DNA of 64,000 nucleotides from contig JBAVYM010000009.1 in assembly GCA_049698775.1 (NCBI GenBank), positions 15,616 to 79,615 of the forward strand. Reading direction: 5' to 3'. Below the pieces are notes generated by a model. The model saw only the letters and a list, made by a program, of their open reading frames with translations. It was not told the DNA's origin and made no database searches. Of this stretch, positions 14,647 through 23,126 are shown piece by piece. Each line of letters opens with the position of its first letter. Position 1 is the first letter of the stretch. A program made the translations under genes and the position numbers. Origin of the DNA: REEB76 sp049698775. GTDB taxonomy: Bacteria; Pseudomonadota; Gammaproteobacteria; Natronospirales; REEB76.

Positions 14647-14880
14647 CGTAAGAGACTTCCTGTCAATACCGCGCGCCTCATGTTCTGGCCTTGAGCTTTC
14701 AGGCATTTGCTGTTCAGCGTGGTGTTCTCGTGGCCGAATGCGGCTTCGTCAGTTCGATGCGGTGTTGCAACGTTGCCAGACTGCATTTCCGTAAGCGGTC
14801 TTGTTGCACCGATGGTGCGGGTGCGGACCAGAGTATAAACCGCGTCCGGAGACCTCATTCATCCAGCGGTTTCGTCGGTG
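14647..14880 (-). mobile_element. Solo end remnant of a second IS1111-type element
   Basis: Starts GTAAGAGACTTCCTGTCAA like the intact element at 10602 and aligns over about 230 bases with it, although clearly diverged (I estimate roughly 70-75% by eye). It carries the inverted repeat (14650-14662), the TTCCGTAAG copy of its junction (14787-14795), the hairpin GCACC/GGTGC (14806-14824) and TCCAGCGG (14872-14879). No transposase gene and no second inverted repeat are left. It lies in attC at the same position as the first element and marks the end of the integron. Bases 14881-14918 hold no recognisable feature before ltaE. Confidence 0.8.
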
Positions 14881-14918
14881 TTTCGGAGATCGGCCACCCG
14901 GAAAGAAGGGCGGCGCAT

Positions 14919-15932
14919 TCAGCCGGCGTGGAAATACGCACGGAATGCCGCAATGACCCGCTCCACATCTGCCGCGCTGACATCCAGGTGCGTAACCAAG
15001 CGCAAATTAGCATTGGGCAGGATCAGAATACTGGCGTTCTTCAAGTGTGCGGTCAGTGGCTGCACATGCTCCGCTGCTATGCTCGCAAAAACCATGTTGG
15101 TCTGCACGGCGGCCGGATCAATTTTTATCTGCTTTATCTGTGCCAGACCTTCAGCAAGTTTCCGGGCATTGGCGTGATCTTCCGCCAAACGTTCAACGTG
15201 GTGTTCCAGCGCGTATAAGCCCGCCGCGGCCAGGACGCCCGCCTGACGCATACCGCCGCCGAGAATCTTACGCGCGCGGTGCGCTTTGCGGATCAGCTCG
15301 CGCTTGCCCACCAGCACCGTGCCGACCGGACAGCCAAGCCCTTTTGAAAGACAGATGGAAACGCTGTCAAAATGGCGGGTGATGTCCTTTACCGGCACGC
15401 CGAGTTTCACCGCCGCGTTGAACACCCGCGCGCCGTCCAGATGGATGCCAAGTCCATGCTGGCGTGCAAAGTCCGCGGCATCTTTGAGATAGGCCAGCGG
15501 CAACACGCGGCCGTTCTGGGTGTTTTCCAGCACCAGCAGGCGCGTGCGGGCGAAATGCGCATCATCGGGTTTGATGGCAGCCTTGATTTTTTTCAGGTCC
15601 AGCGTGCCATCGGCTTCATATTCAACGGGGCACGGCCACAAACTTCCCAGTACCGCCGCGCCACCGGCTTCGTATTTGTAGCTGTGGCCGAGTGAGCCGA
15701 TGATGAATTCCTCACCACGTTCACAGTGCGCCATAAGCGCTGCGAGATTGGATTGCGTACCGCTCGGGAAGAACAGACCGGCCTCGTGGCCGGTCAGCTC
15801 CGCGAGTTTTTCCTGCAGGCGATTGACCGTCGGATCGTCGCCGAACACGTCATCGCCTACCTCGGCCGCGGCCATGGCGGCGCGCATCGCCGCCGTCGGC
15901 CGCGTCACCGTATCACTGCGCAAGTCAACCAT
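14919..15932 (-). CDS. ltaE: Low-specificity L-threonine aldolase
   Basis: 337 residues, a fold-type I PLP enzyme that splits L-threonine or L-allo-threonine into glycine and acetaldehyde. Typical blocks: MVDLRSDTVTRPTAAMRAAM at the N-terminus, VFGDDPTVNRLQ, LFFPSGTQSNLAAL, HLDGARVFNAA (PLP ring and nitrogen contacts) and CLSKGLGCPVG with Lys197 as the Schiff-base residue. Full length. It marks the right chromosomal flank of the integron. Confidence 0.93.
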   Translation of the reverse strand: MVDLRSDTVTRPTAAMRAAMAAAEVGDDVFGDDPTVNRLQEKLAELTGHEAGLFFPSGTQSNLAALMAHCERGEEFIIGSLGHSYKYEAGGAAVLGSLWPCPVEYEADGTLDLKKIKAAIKPDDAHFARTRLLVLENTQNGRVLPLAYLKDAADFARQHGLGIHLDGARVFNAAVKLGVPVKDITRHFDSVSICLSKGLGCPVGTVLVGKRELIRKAHRARKILGGGMRQAGVLAAAGLYALEHHVERLAEDHANARKLAEGLAQIKQIKIDPAAVQTNMVFASIAAEHVQPLTAHLKNASILILPNANLRLVTHLDVSAADVERVIAAFRAYFHAG

Positions 15933-16004
15933 ATTGGCCGTGCTGAAAGCACACTTCGTTCTCTCTCCCCCTAAAAGGGGGGAGAGACAAAAGTGAAGGG
16001 GTGA

Positions 16005-16577
16005 TTAACCTCCGCCACTCTTCGCGGCAGGCGCCTTGCTCTGCTGCTGTTTCTGCGCCTGCGCCCAATCTTTGTCCAGGGCATCGGTCAGGCCTTGAGT
16101 CACATCGTATTTGCCCGAGGCATACACCGCACCAGCGGCATCCTTGCTGAGCAGGATGTCGTAACGGTGGGTCTTGGCATATTGGTCCAGCACCTTGCCC
16201 AGTTCCTGTTCGATGGGTTGCAATAATTCCTGACGGCGCTGCTCCAGATCCTGGCGGCTCATCAGCACGTATTGCTGCAGGTTATTGCGGCTGTCATCGT
16301 AGCTCTTCTGCAATTGCTGGTAATTCGCGGCTTTTGAATCGGTCTTGTCCAGTTGCTGCTTCAATACGTTCAGCTTGTTATTCTGATCGTTGGCCTGGTC
16401 CTGGAATTTCTTGACGATGGTCTGCAATTGCTGGTTGGCTTGCTGGCCCGCCTGGGATTTGGCGAGCACTTCCTGAAGATTGACGACGCCGATGCGCGGC
16501 GCTTCCGCGGCTTGCGCCGAAGTCATTGAAAACGCAGCGACCGCCAGTACGCCGGCGGCAAGAAATCCGTAACGCAT
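16005..16577 (-). CDS. OmpH/Skp family periplasmic chaperone
   Basis: 190 residues: a signal peptide (cleavage near AQAAEA), then RIGVVNLQEVLAKSQAGQQA as the beta core, and long Gln/Lys-rich coiled-coil helices (about residues 50-120) that form the Skp tentacles, closing with DILLSKDAAGAVYASGKYDVT. Skp holds unfolded outer-membrane proteins in the periplasm. The start at 16577 has CAGGAG ten bases before; the longer frame to 16643 lacks a signal peptide at its N-terminus. It is not next to bamA/lpxD here, so it may be a second copy. Confidence 0.87.
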   Translation of the reverse strand: MRYGFLAAGVLAVAAFSMTSAQAAEAPRIGVVNLQEVLAKSQAGQQANQQLQTIVKKFQDQANDQNNKLNVLKQQLDKTDSKAANYQQLQKSYDDSRNNLQQYVLMSRQDLEQRRQELLQPIEQELGKVLDQYAKTHRYDILLSKDAAGAVYASGKYDVTQGLTDALDKDWAQAQKQQQSKAPAAKSGGG

Positions 16578-16662
16578 GATGGAATACTCCTGAAATGTGG
16601 GAATAGACAAAGCCCGCCGGGTGGCGGGGCAGGTGGAAAGCACGTCTAGGATAACGCACCCA

Positions 16663-16688
16663 GGGCGGTGCGGACTACCGCACCGCCC
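16663..16688. terminator. Strong hairpin between the small membrane gene and the Skp-like gene
   Basis: GGGCGGTGCGG (16663-16673) and CCGCACCGCCC (16678-16688) form a perfect 11-bp stem with a 4-base loop. It lies right after the stop of the leftward gene at 16697. No T-run follows on the minus strand, so termination may be partial. Confidence 0.5.
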
Positions 16689-16696
16689 CGCGATGC

Positions 16697-17098
16697 TCAG
16701 GCTTTTTTCAGGTTCACAAACAGATTGATGGTAAAAAACAGGATGCCGATAACCGCCAACACTGCGCCCACCGCCACCACCGGTATGGCTCCCACATGGC
16801 CGCTATTCACGAAAAACAGGCCGATGACAAATATCGGCAGACCGATATTGTGCAACCAGAAATGGGCCAACCCCAGCCAGTGGCCGCCGGCTCGGGGGCA
16901 TAGCCAGTAAATGACACCCGCAAGACCCAGCGAAGCCCAGCCCAACAGGTTGATGTGGGCGTGCACCGGGGCGTACTGGAATTGATGGCTCAGGCCCATG
17001 ACCAGACCGAAAATCACCCCGATCAGCAGATACAGCACGGCGATTTTCAGCCAGATTGGCGCCATGCGAGCGCCGCGCTGTTCGATAAGACTGTCCAT
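16697..17098 (-). CDS. Small heme-copper-oxidase subunit I-like membrane protein
   Basis: 133 residues with four membrane helices. The segment HAHINLLGWASLGLAGVIYW and the following GHWLGLAHFWLHNIGLP resemble helices of cytochrome c oxidase subunit I / NnrS-type proteins with conserved His. It is much shorter than a catalytic subunit, so it is a stand-alone relative of unknown role. The start at 17098 is preceded by AAGGAG; the longer frame to 17233 is not supported. Confidence 0.75.
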   Translation of the reverse strand: MDSLIEQRGARMAPIWLKIAVLYLLIGVIFGLVMGLSHQFQYAPVHAHINLLGWASLGLAGVIYWLCPRAGGHWLGLAHFWLHNIGLPIFVIGLFFVNSGHVGAIPVVAVGAVLAVIGILFFTINLFVNLKKA

Positions 17099-17251
17099 AA
17101 CTAACTCCTTGTCTTGATTTGCAATTTCGTTTACGGGCGCCGCCGTCTGACGGCGCCCGGCGCAGCATATCAGAGCGGCGGTTGAACCCACAGCCTGCTC
17201 TGGTGTCATACTTGCCACCCTTTTCGCTTTCATAACAAAAGGAATATACCC

Positions 17252-20200
17252 ATGTTCCGGAACTGCTTTTCCCTTCGGGCCGTATGGCTGCCCGCTTTGA
17301 TCCTCCTAGGTTTGGCGGCAGGCACCGCCCAAGCCAGCAATACCCTCATGCGCTATCCCACTCTGCACGGTGATTCCGTGGTGTTTGAGGCGCATAGCAA
17401 TCTGTGGGAAGTGAACCGTGCCGGCGGTACCGCCCGCCGGCTCACCACCGACCCCGGTTTCGATATCATGCCGCGCTTCTCGCCAGACGGGCAGTGGATC
17501 GCCTTCACCGGCCAGTACCGCGGCAACACCGACGTGTATGTGATTCCCGCGGGCGGCGGCAACGCCAAGCGCCTCACCTTCCATTCCGACGTGGTGGCAA
17601 ACGCGCCGCTGCGCTGGGGACCGGACAACATGGTGGTCACCTGGACGCCGGACAGCAAAAACATCGTGTTCCTGTCACGCCGCACCACCTTCAATTCCTG
17701 GTTCGGCCAGTTATTCACGGTGCCGCTAGACGGCGGACTGCCCACACAACTGCCGCTGCCCAAAGGCGGCATGCTGACCTATTCGCCAGACGGACAATCC
17801 ATCGCTTATAACCGCATCTTCCGCAACTTCCGCACCTGGAAGCGCTACAAGGGTGGTTTGGCGCAGGACGTGTGGCTGTACAACTTCGCCACCAAGAAAA
17901 GCACGCGTGTCACCGATTATCCCGGCGCCGACATGGACCCCATGTGGTACGGGCATGTGATTTATTTCATTTCCGACCGCGGCCCGGAGGAACGCAAAAA
18001 TCTTTGGGTCTATGATCTGAACACCAAACAGTTCCGCCAGGTCACGCACTTCAAGGATTTCGACATTGACTGGCCGAGCCTCGGCGACACCGGTATCGCG
18101 TTCCAGGATGGCGGCGATCTCTACGTCATGGACCTGCCGTCCGAACAACTGCACAAGCTCGACGTGAGCGTACCGGACGACGGTAGCCGCACCGGTCTGC
18201 GCTGGGTGGACGCCTCCAAATACATCCAGGTGATGGATACCGCAGGCGACACCAATCTGGCGCTTTCGCCCAATGGCAAGCGCGCGCTGTTGCAGGCACG
18301 CGGCGACATCTGGTCGCTGCCGAAAGAGCACGGTCCAAGCCGTGACTTGACCGACACCAGCAACTCCGAGGAGGAATATCCTGCCTGGTCGCCGGACGGC
18401 AAATGGATCACCTACGCCACCGACATTAGTGGCGAAGACCAGATCGCGGTGCGTCCGGCCGATAATTCCGGCCCGCAACAAACTCTGACCAATTTCAAAA
18501 CCGGCTATTTCTACGGTCCCAGTTGGTCGCCCGCAAGCGACATGCTCGCGTTCTCGGACAACGAGCATCGCCTGTGGTATCTCAACGTGAAGAGCCGCAA
18601 GCTCACGCAGGTGGCGCAGGACAAGTACAGCGAGATGCACGACTACAGTTGGTCGCCGGACGGACGCTGGCTCGCTTACAGCGTCACCGCGCCGAACCAG
18701 ATGCGCCAGATTTATCTCTACAATCTGGCGGACGACCAAGCGACGCTCATTAGCTCGCCCATGGACAACGATCAGGGTCCGGTGTTCGATCCGGATGGCA
18801 AGTACCTGTATTTCGTATCCGCACGTCACGAGAACCCGACCTTCAGCCAAAGCGAGTTCAACATCGCGACCTTGCAGATGGACGGCGTGTATGTCACCAC
18901 GCTGACCAAGGATGAGGCTTCGCCGTTCGCGCCGCGCAATGACGAAGGCACGCTTTCGGAACAGAAAGAGCAGAAGCCCGGCGAATGGAAACCGGGCAAC
19001 AGCAAGCCCATCAAGATTGATCTCGATGGCCTGATGGCGCGCGCCGTACCGCTGCCGATTCCGGCAGCCAATATCTCGGGGCTTACCGCGACGCCGGGCC
19101 ACGTGTTCTACAGCACCACACCCAACCAAACCATCGCCGGACCGCTGACCGGCATGCAGCCGGAATTGCATGTCTATGATCTCGCTAAGCGTGAGGACAA
19201 GACGCTGGTGACGGGCCTGGCCGGCTGGACGCTTTCAGCCGACGGCTCCACGATTCTCTACAACAACCCCGACGGCAAACTGTTCACGCAGGACGCCATG
19301 CCGGATGCGAAACCCAAGCCGCTCGACACCTCGCACATGTGGGTGCAGATCAATCCGGTCGCGGAATGGAACGAGATGTATCACATGGCCTGGCGGCTGG
19401 ACCGGGATTTCTTCGTCAACCGCAAGATGAACGGTGTGGACTGGGATGCGGTGCAGGCCAAGTACTCGAAGCTCCTGCCGCTCATGGGTTCGCGTGAGGA
19501 TTTGAATTATTTCATCGGCCAGACCATCGGCGAACTCAGCAACTCCCACACCTATGTGGGTGGCGGCGACATGGATTACGCCGTGCACCGCACGCCGACG
19601 GGCTTGCTGGGCGTGGATTTCGGCCTGGATGAAAATTCCGGCCGCTATTACTTCAAAACGATTTACCCCGGCGACAACACTCGCGAAAACTACCGCTCGC
19701 CCTTGACTGAGCCGGGCGTAAATGTGAAAACCGGCGATTATCTGCTGGCGGTGAATGGCCGCGAGTTGAAAGCACCCGTGAATCCCTACAGCCTATTCGT
19801 GGACACCGCCAACGATGACGTGGAACTCACCATCGCGGACAATGCCGCCGGCAAGAACACGCGCCGGGTGCTGATCAAGACCATCCCCAATGAACTGGAC
19901 ATCCGCCTCAAGGCCTGGATAGATCATAATCGCGAAGAGGTAAACAAGCTCTCAGGCGGCCAGATCGGTTACATCTATATGTCCGATATGGAAGCCCAGG
20001 GCATGGACCAGTTCATCCGCCAGTTCTACCCGCAGCTCACCAAGCAGGGCCTGATCATAGATGACCGCTACAACGGCGGCGGTTTCATTGACCAGATCGT
20101 GCTGGAGCGACTGCGGCGGGTATTGATCGGCATGAACAGCGACCGTCAGCAGATCGCCTCGCCGATCCCGCAGCAGGTGAGCAACAGTTACAAGGTGACG

Positions 20201-20575
20201 CTCATCAACCACTACTCGGCGTCCGACGGCGACATCTTCCCGTATTTCTTCAGGAAATACGGCTTGGGGCCGTTGATCGGCACCCGCACTTGGGGCGGGG
20301 TGCGTGGCATCCGCGGGCCATGGCCGCTGCTCGACAACGGCTACATCACCATCCCCGAAAGCACCATGTACGGCCTCGACTCCCAGTGGGTAATCGAAAA
20401 CCATGGCGTGGATCCGGACATGGAAGTGGACGATCTGCCGGAGGATGTTATGCGCGGCTACGACGCACAACTGCACACCGCGGTGGATTACCTGATGGGG
20501 AAAATCAAGGCGCATCCGCTGCACCTGCCGCCGCCGCCGCTGATCCCGGCCTATCCGCCGCCGGGCCACGACTGA
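17252..20575 (+). CDS. Tricorn protease homologue (S41 family), exported
   Basis: 1107 residues with a signal peptide (cleaved after about residue 29). Residues 30-650 hold WD40/PD40-type propeller blades (repeats such as PRFSPDGQWIAFTG, PAWSPDGKWITYAT, YSWSPDGRWLAYS); then a C1 helical region, a PDZ domain (about 800-870) and the S41 core. Catalytic residues match tricorn: Ser765-His766 (NSHTYVG), Ser991-Asp992 (SASDGD) and Glu1036 (PESTMYG). It degrades oligopeptides produced by upstream proteases, here probably in the periplasm. A proline-rich tail follows. AAGGA precedes the start. It is monocistronic with a strong terminator. Confidence 0.93.
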   Translation: MFRNCFSLRAVWLPALILLGLAAGTAQASNTLMRYPTLHGDSVVFEAHSNLWEVNRAGGTARRLTTDPGFDIMPRFSPDGQWIAFTGQYRGNTDVYVIPAGGGNAKRLTFHSDVVANAPLRWGPDNMVVTWTPDSKNIVFLSRRTTFNSWFGQLFTVPLDGGLPTQLPLPKGGMLTYSPDGQSIAYNRIFRNFRTWKRYKGGLAQDVWLYNFATKKSTRVTDYPGADMDPMWYGHVIYFISDRGPEERKNLWVYDLNTKQFRQVTHFKDFDIDWPSLGDTGIAFQDGGDLYVMDLPSEQLHKLDVSVPDDGSRTGLRWVDASKYIQVMDTAGDTNLALSPNGKRALLQARGDIWSLPKEHGPSRDLTDTSNSEEEYPAWSPDGKWITYATDISGEDQIAVRPADNSGPQQTLTNFKTGYFYGPSWSPASDMLAFSDNEHRLWYLNVKSRKLTQVAQDKYSEMHDYSWSPDGRWLAYSVTAPNQMRQIYLYNLADDQATLISSPMDNDQGPVFDPDGKYLYFVSARHENPTFSQSEFNIATLQMDGVYVTTLTKDEASPFAPRNDEGTLSEQKEQKPGEWKPGNSKPIKIDLDGLMARAVPLPIPAANISGLTATPGHVFYSTTPNQTIAGPLTGMQPELHVYDLAKREDKTLVTGLAGWTLSADGSTILYNNPDGKLFTQDAMPDAKPKPLDTSHMWVQINPVAEWNEMYHMAWRLDRDFFVNRKMNGVDWDAVQAKYSKLLPLMGSREDLNYFIGQTIGELSNSHTYVGGGDMDYAVHRTPTGLLGVDFGLDENSGRYYFKTIYPGDNTRENYRSPLTEPGVNVKTGDYLLAVNGRELKAPVNPYSLFVDTANDDVELTIADNAAGKNTRRVLIKTIPNELDIRLKAWIDHNREEVNKLSGGQIGYIYMSDMEAQGMDQFIRQFYPQLTKQGLIIDDRYNGGGFIDQIVLERLRRVLIGMNSDRQQIASPIPQQVSNSYKVTLINHYSASDGDIFPYFFRKYGLGPLIGTRTWGGVRGIRGPWPLLDNGYITIPESTMYGLDSQWVIENHGVDPDMEVDDLPEDVMRGYDAQLHTAVDYLMGKIKAHPLHLPPPPLIPAYPPPGHD

Positions 20576-20605
20576 AAATCGCCAGAACGATAACGGTGAA
20601 TGTTT

Positions 20606-20636
20606 GCGGCGGCCATCCGGCCGCCGCATTTTTTTG
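20606..20636 (+). terminator. Intrinsic terminator of the tricorn protease gene
   Basis: GCGGCGGCC (20606-20614), loop ATCC, GGCCGCCGC (20619-20627), then ATTTTTTT. A perfect 9-bp GC stem with a T-run. Confidence 0.92.
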
Positions 20637-20676
20637 CGCACGCAGTCAATACGAGATCAGCCGATCCGCTGCCCAG

Positions 20677-20692
20677 GTGTCCGGTCGGACAC
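20677..20692. promoter_or_regulatory. Palindromic upstream activator site for the sigma-54 promoter
   Basis: GTGTCCG-GT-CGGACAC is a perfect 7+2+7 palindrome about 140-155 bases before the predicted transcription start, a usual distance for an NtrC-type activator site. A half site TGTCCG follows at 20700-20705. It probably binds the response regulator encoded at 25776-27113. This is inferred from position and symmetry. Confidence 0.6.
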
Positions 20693-20806
20693 TTCGGCAT
20701 GTCCGCGGGCGCCATCAATGCCGCTTTCATGGATGCAACATGCAATCACATGGTGGTTCTATGGCCTGAATACAGGCCCGGCGACCGGAGAAACTCACTG
20801 CGAAGA

Positions 20807-20823
20807 TTGGCACGCGGCTTGCT
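20807..20823 (+). promoter_or_regulatory. Sigma-54 (RpoN) promoter of the exporter operon
   Basis: TTGGCACG-CGGC-TTGCT matches the sigma-54 consensus (YTGGCACG-N4-TTGCW) at every fixed base, with GG and GC ten bases apart. The predicted start of transcription is about 20834, one base before the ATG at 20835. A sigma-54 activator and its kinase are encoded in the same cluster. Confidence 0.82.
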
Positions 20824-20834
20824 TGATGGTTTGC

Positions 20835-22142
20835 ATGAGCACAAACAACCCAAAAAAAATCGTCAGTATCCACGATAACACCGCTAGCCAGGACGTGGCG
20901 ATTGACAACCGGGCGCATCGCCGACGCAAGCGCCTGTTCCTAATAGGCGGCAGCGTGATTTTGCTGGTGGTGCTGGGGCTGTTGGTGCCGGCAATCATGC
21001 GCATGCTCTCCGCGGATGCCTCGGTCAGCACCTCACGGTTGCAGTTCGCCACCGTCGAACGCGGCCTGTTTGTGCGTGACATCGCTGCCGACGGGCGCGT
21101 GGTCGCGGCGGTCAGCCCAACCCTGTACGCGACCGCGGGCGGCGCAGTGACGCTGAAGGTGCACGCCGGTGACAGCGTGAAGAAAGGTCAGGTGCTGGCG
21201 GTGATTGACAGTCCCGAATTGACCAGCAAGCTCGCACAGGAGGAGAACAACGCCGACGCGCTGCAGGTGGCGTACGAGCAGGCCAAAGTGGACGCCCGCC
21301 AGCAGCGTTTCAAACTGCAGGAGACATTCGATAACGCACAAATCGACGAGCAGAGCGCCGCGCGCGATCTGGCTCGCTACAAGCAAGCCTTCGAATTGGG
21401 CGCGGTGTCAAAGATGGACTTGGACCATTACAGCGATGCCCTGGAGAAGGCGCAGATCGCGCTGCACCACGCACACGATAACCTGGGCATGGACAACGAC
21501 AGTCTCAATCTGGAGATCAAGGCCAAGAAACTGGCATTTCAGCGCCAGACGCTACTGGTCAAGGACCTGCAACGCCAGGTGGGCGACTTGAACGAGCAAT
21601 CGCCGGTCAACGGCCAGGTTGGGCAATTGTTCATCGCGCAGACCGCGACGGTCGCCAAGGACGCCAAGCTGCTGACCGTGGTGGATCTGTCCGCGCTGGA
21701 GGTGGAAGTGACGGTGCCGGAAAGTTTCGCACGCGATCTCGCGCCCGGCATGCCCGCCGATATCAGCGGCAACGACCGTGACTGGAAAGGCGCGGTCAGC
21801 GCAATCTCGCCGGAAGTGGTCAACGGCGAAGTCGTGGCGCGCGTGCGTTTCGAGGGCGGCAAGCCGCAGCAGTTGCGTCAGAACCAGCGTCTCTCGGTAC
21901 GCATCCTGCTCGACAAGCGCGACAACGTGCTGACCGTGACGCGCGGCTCGTTTGTTGATGAATCCGGCGGCCGTTACGCCTACGTGGTGCGCGAAGGCAT
22001 CGCCTACAAGGCGCCAGTGACGCTCGGACCCAGCTCCATCGACAAGGTCGAAATTCTGCAAGGGCTGAAGGCCGGAGACAAGGTCGTGATTTCCGGCACC
22101 GACAGCTTCAGCGGCGCTGCGCGCGTGGCCATCAGCAATTAA
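20835..22142 (+). CDS. MacA/HlyD-type periplasmic adaptor of ABC exporter
   Basis: About 435 residues: a cytoplasmic N-terminus, one membrane anchor (LFLIGGSVILLVVLGLLVPA), a lipoyl-like half-motif (AVTLKVHAGDSVKKGQVLAVIDS), a long alpha-hairpin coiled coil (about residues 110-240), then the second lipoyl half (NGQVGQLFIAQTATVAKDAKLL), a beta-barrel and a membrane-proximal domain. It links the inner-membrane ABC transporter to an outer-membrane channel. The ATG at 20835 lies at the predicted sigma-54 start site, so the mRNA would be leaderless unless translation starts further in; the frame is open upstream to 20604 but that part overlaps the terminator and promoter. Confidence 0.87.
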   Translation: MSTNNPKKIVSIHDNTASQDVAIDNRAHRRRKRLFLIGGSVILLVVLGLLVPAIMRMLSADASVSTSRLQFATVERGLFVRDIAADGRVVAAVSPTLYATAGGAVTLKVHAGDSVKKGQVLAVIDSPELTSKLAQEENNADALQVAYEQAKVDARQQRFKLQETFDNAQIDEQSAARDLARYKQAFELGAVSKMDLDHYSDALEKAQIALHHAHDNLGMDNDSLNLEIKAKKLAFQRQTLLVKDLQRQVGDLNEQSPVNGQVGQLFIAQTATVAKDAKLLTVVDLSALEVEVTVPESFARDLAPGMPADISGNDRDWKGAVSAISPEVVNGEVVARVRFEGGKPQQLRQNQRLSVRILLDKRDNVLTVTRGSFVDESGGRYAYVVREGIAYKAPVTLGPSSIDKVEILQGLKAGDKVVISGTDSFSGAARVAISN

Positions 22143-22199
22143 GAACCAGGAACAGGGAATCGGAATGCATCCATCCATCTACCGCGTGGCTGACCACCT

Positions 22200-22345
22200 C
22201 GCTCGTCTTTCCGGGCTATCCTGGCTTCATCGGGATGGAACCCGGAATCCAGCATCTTCATTTTTCCGCATCGCCGCAAAGCAAAGTTGCCGGATTCCCG
22301 CTTGCGCGGCAATGACCAGCTTCGGATCACGCGAATCCTGGATCC
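22200..22345. repeat. Degenerate intergenic palindromic (REP-like) repeats
   Basis: Non-coding stretch between adaptor and ATPase genes (22143-22397). It holds segments such as CCGGAATCCAGCATCTTC and GGATTCCCGCTTGCGCGGCA, of the same general type as 34710-34799. I see no gene in it. The repeats may form hairpins that lower expression of the downstream genes or act as mRNA stabilisers. Confidence 0.55.
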
Positions 22346-22397
22346 CGAACCCCGGCTTTAGCCAATATCCATCACCTCACAAAAAGGAATCTTTGCC

Positions 22398-23114
22398 ATG
22401 CTCAAGATGAACCACCTGTCCAAAATCTACCGCACCGAAGTAGTGGAAACCTATGCCTTGCGGGATTTCAGCATTGATGTGAAAGAAGGCGAGTTCGTCG
22501 CGGTCATGGGGCCTTCGGGTTCCGGCAAGACCACCTTTCTGACCATCGCCGGGCTGCTGGAAAGTTTCACTGGTGGTGAGTATCACCTGGACGGCAAGGA
22601 TGTCAGCAGACTCAGCGACAACGCACGCTCGAAGATCCGCAACGAGAAAATCGGTTTCATCTTCCAGAGCTTCAACCTGATCCCTGACCTCAACGTGGCC
22701 GACAACGTGGACGTGCCATTGCGCTATCGCGGCTTCAAGGCTGCGGAACGGGGTCGCCGGATTCGCGAAGCGCTAGAAGTGGTCGGCCTTGCTTCGCGCA
22801 TGAAGCACTACCCGGCCGAGCTTTCCGGCGGCCAGCAGCAGCGCGTCGCCATCGCCCGCGCACTGGCGGGTGAACCGCGCATCCTGCTGGCGGACGAACC
22901 CACCGGCAACCTGGATTCGCTGATGGCACGGCAGGTACTGGACCTGATTGAGCACATCAACGAGAGCGGCACCACTGTCGTCATGGTTACGCACGATCCG
23001 GAGCTGGCGCACCGCGCGCACCGCAGCGTGCACGTACTCGACGGTCAAGTCACGGACATGCAAGCCGATACCGCCTACGAACTTCCTCAGGCTGAGACCA
23101 CGGTCCGCGCGTGA
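22398..23114 (+). CDS. ABC exporter ATPase (MacB/LolD type)
   Basis: 238 residues. Walker A GPSGSGKTT (about residue 37), Q-loop FIFQSFNLIP, signature LSGGQQQRVAIARAL, Walker B ILLADEPTGNLDS and the H-loop VTHD are all intact. It energises the two FtsX-like permeases encoded next. AAAAGGAA precedes the start. The C-terminal 20 residues are extra compared with LolD. Confidence 0.93.
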   Translation: MLKMNHLSKIYRTEVVETYALRDFSIDVKEGEFVAVMGPSGSGKTTFLTIAGLLESFTGGEYHLDGKDVSRLSDNARSKIRNEKIGFIFQSFNLIPDLNVADNVDVPLRYRGFKAAERGRRIREALEVVGLASRMKHYPAELSGGQQQRVAIARALAGEPRILLADEPTGNLDSLMARQVLDLIEHINESGTTVVMVTHDPELAHRAHRSVHVLDGQVTDMQADTAYELPQAETTVRA

Positions 23115-23126
23115 CTCGATAACACA

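Noticed and set aside
17726..19171. 481-codon open frame opposite the tricorn protease gene
   Set aside because: Antisense to PD40 blades with conserved spacing; low-complexity composition.
20604..20834. N-terminal extension of the adaptor protein frame
   Set aside because: Would begin inside the terminator hairpin of the previous gene and run through the activator site and sigma-54 promoter.
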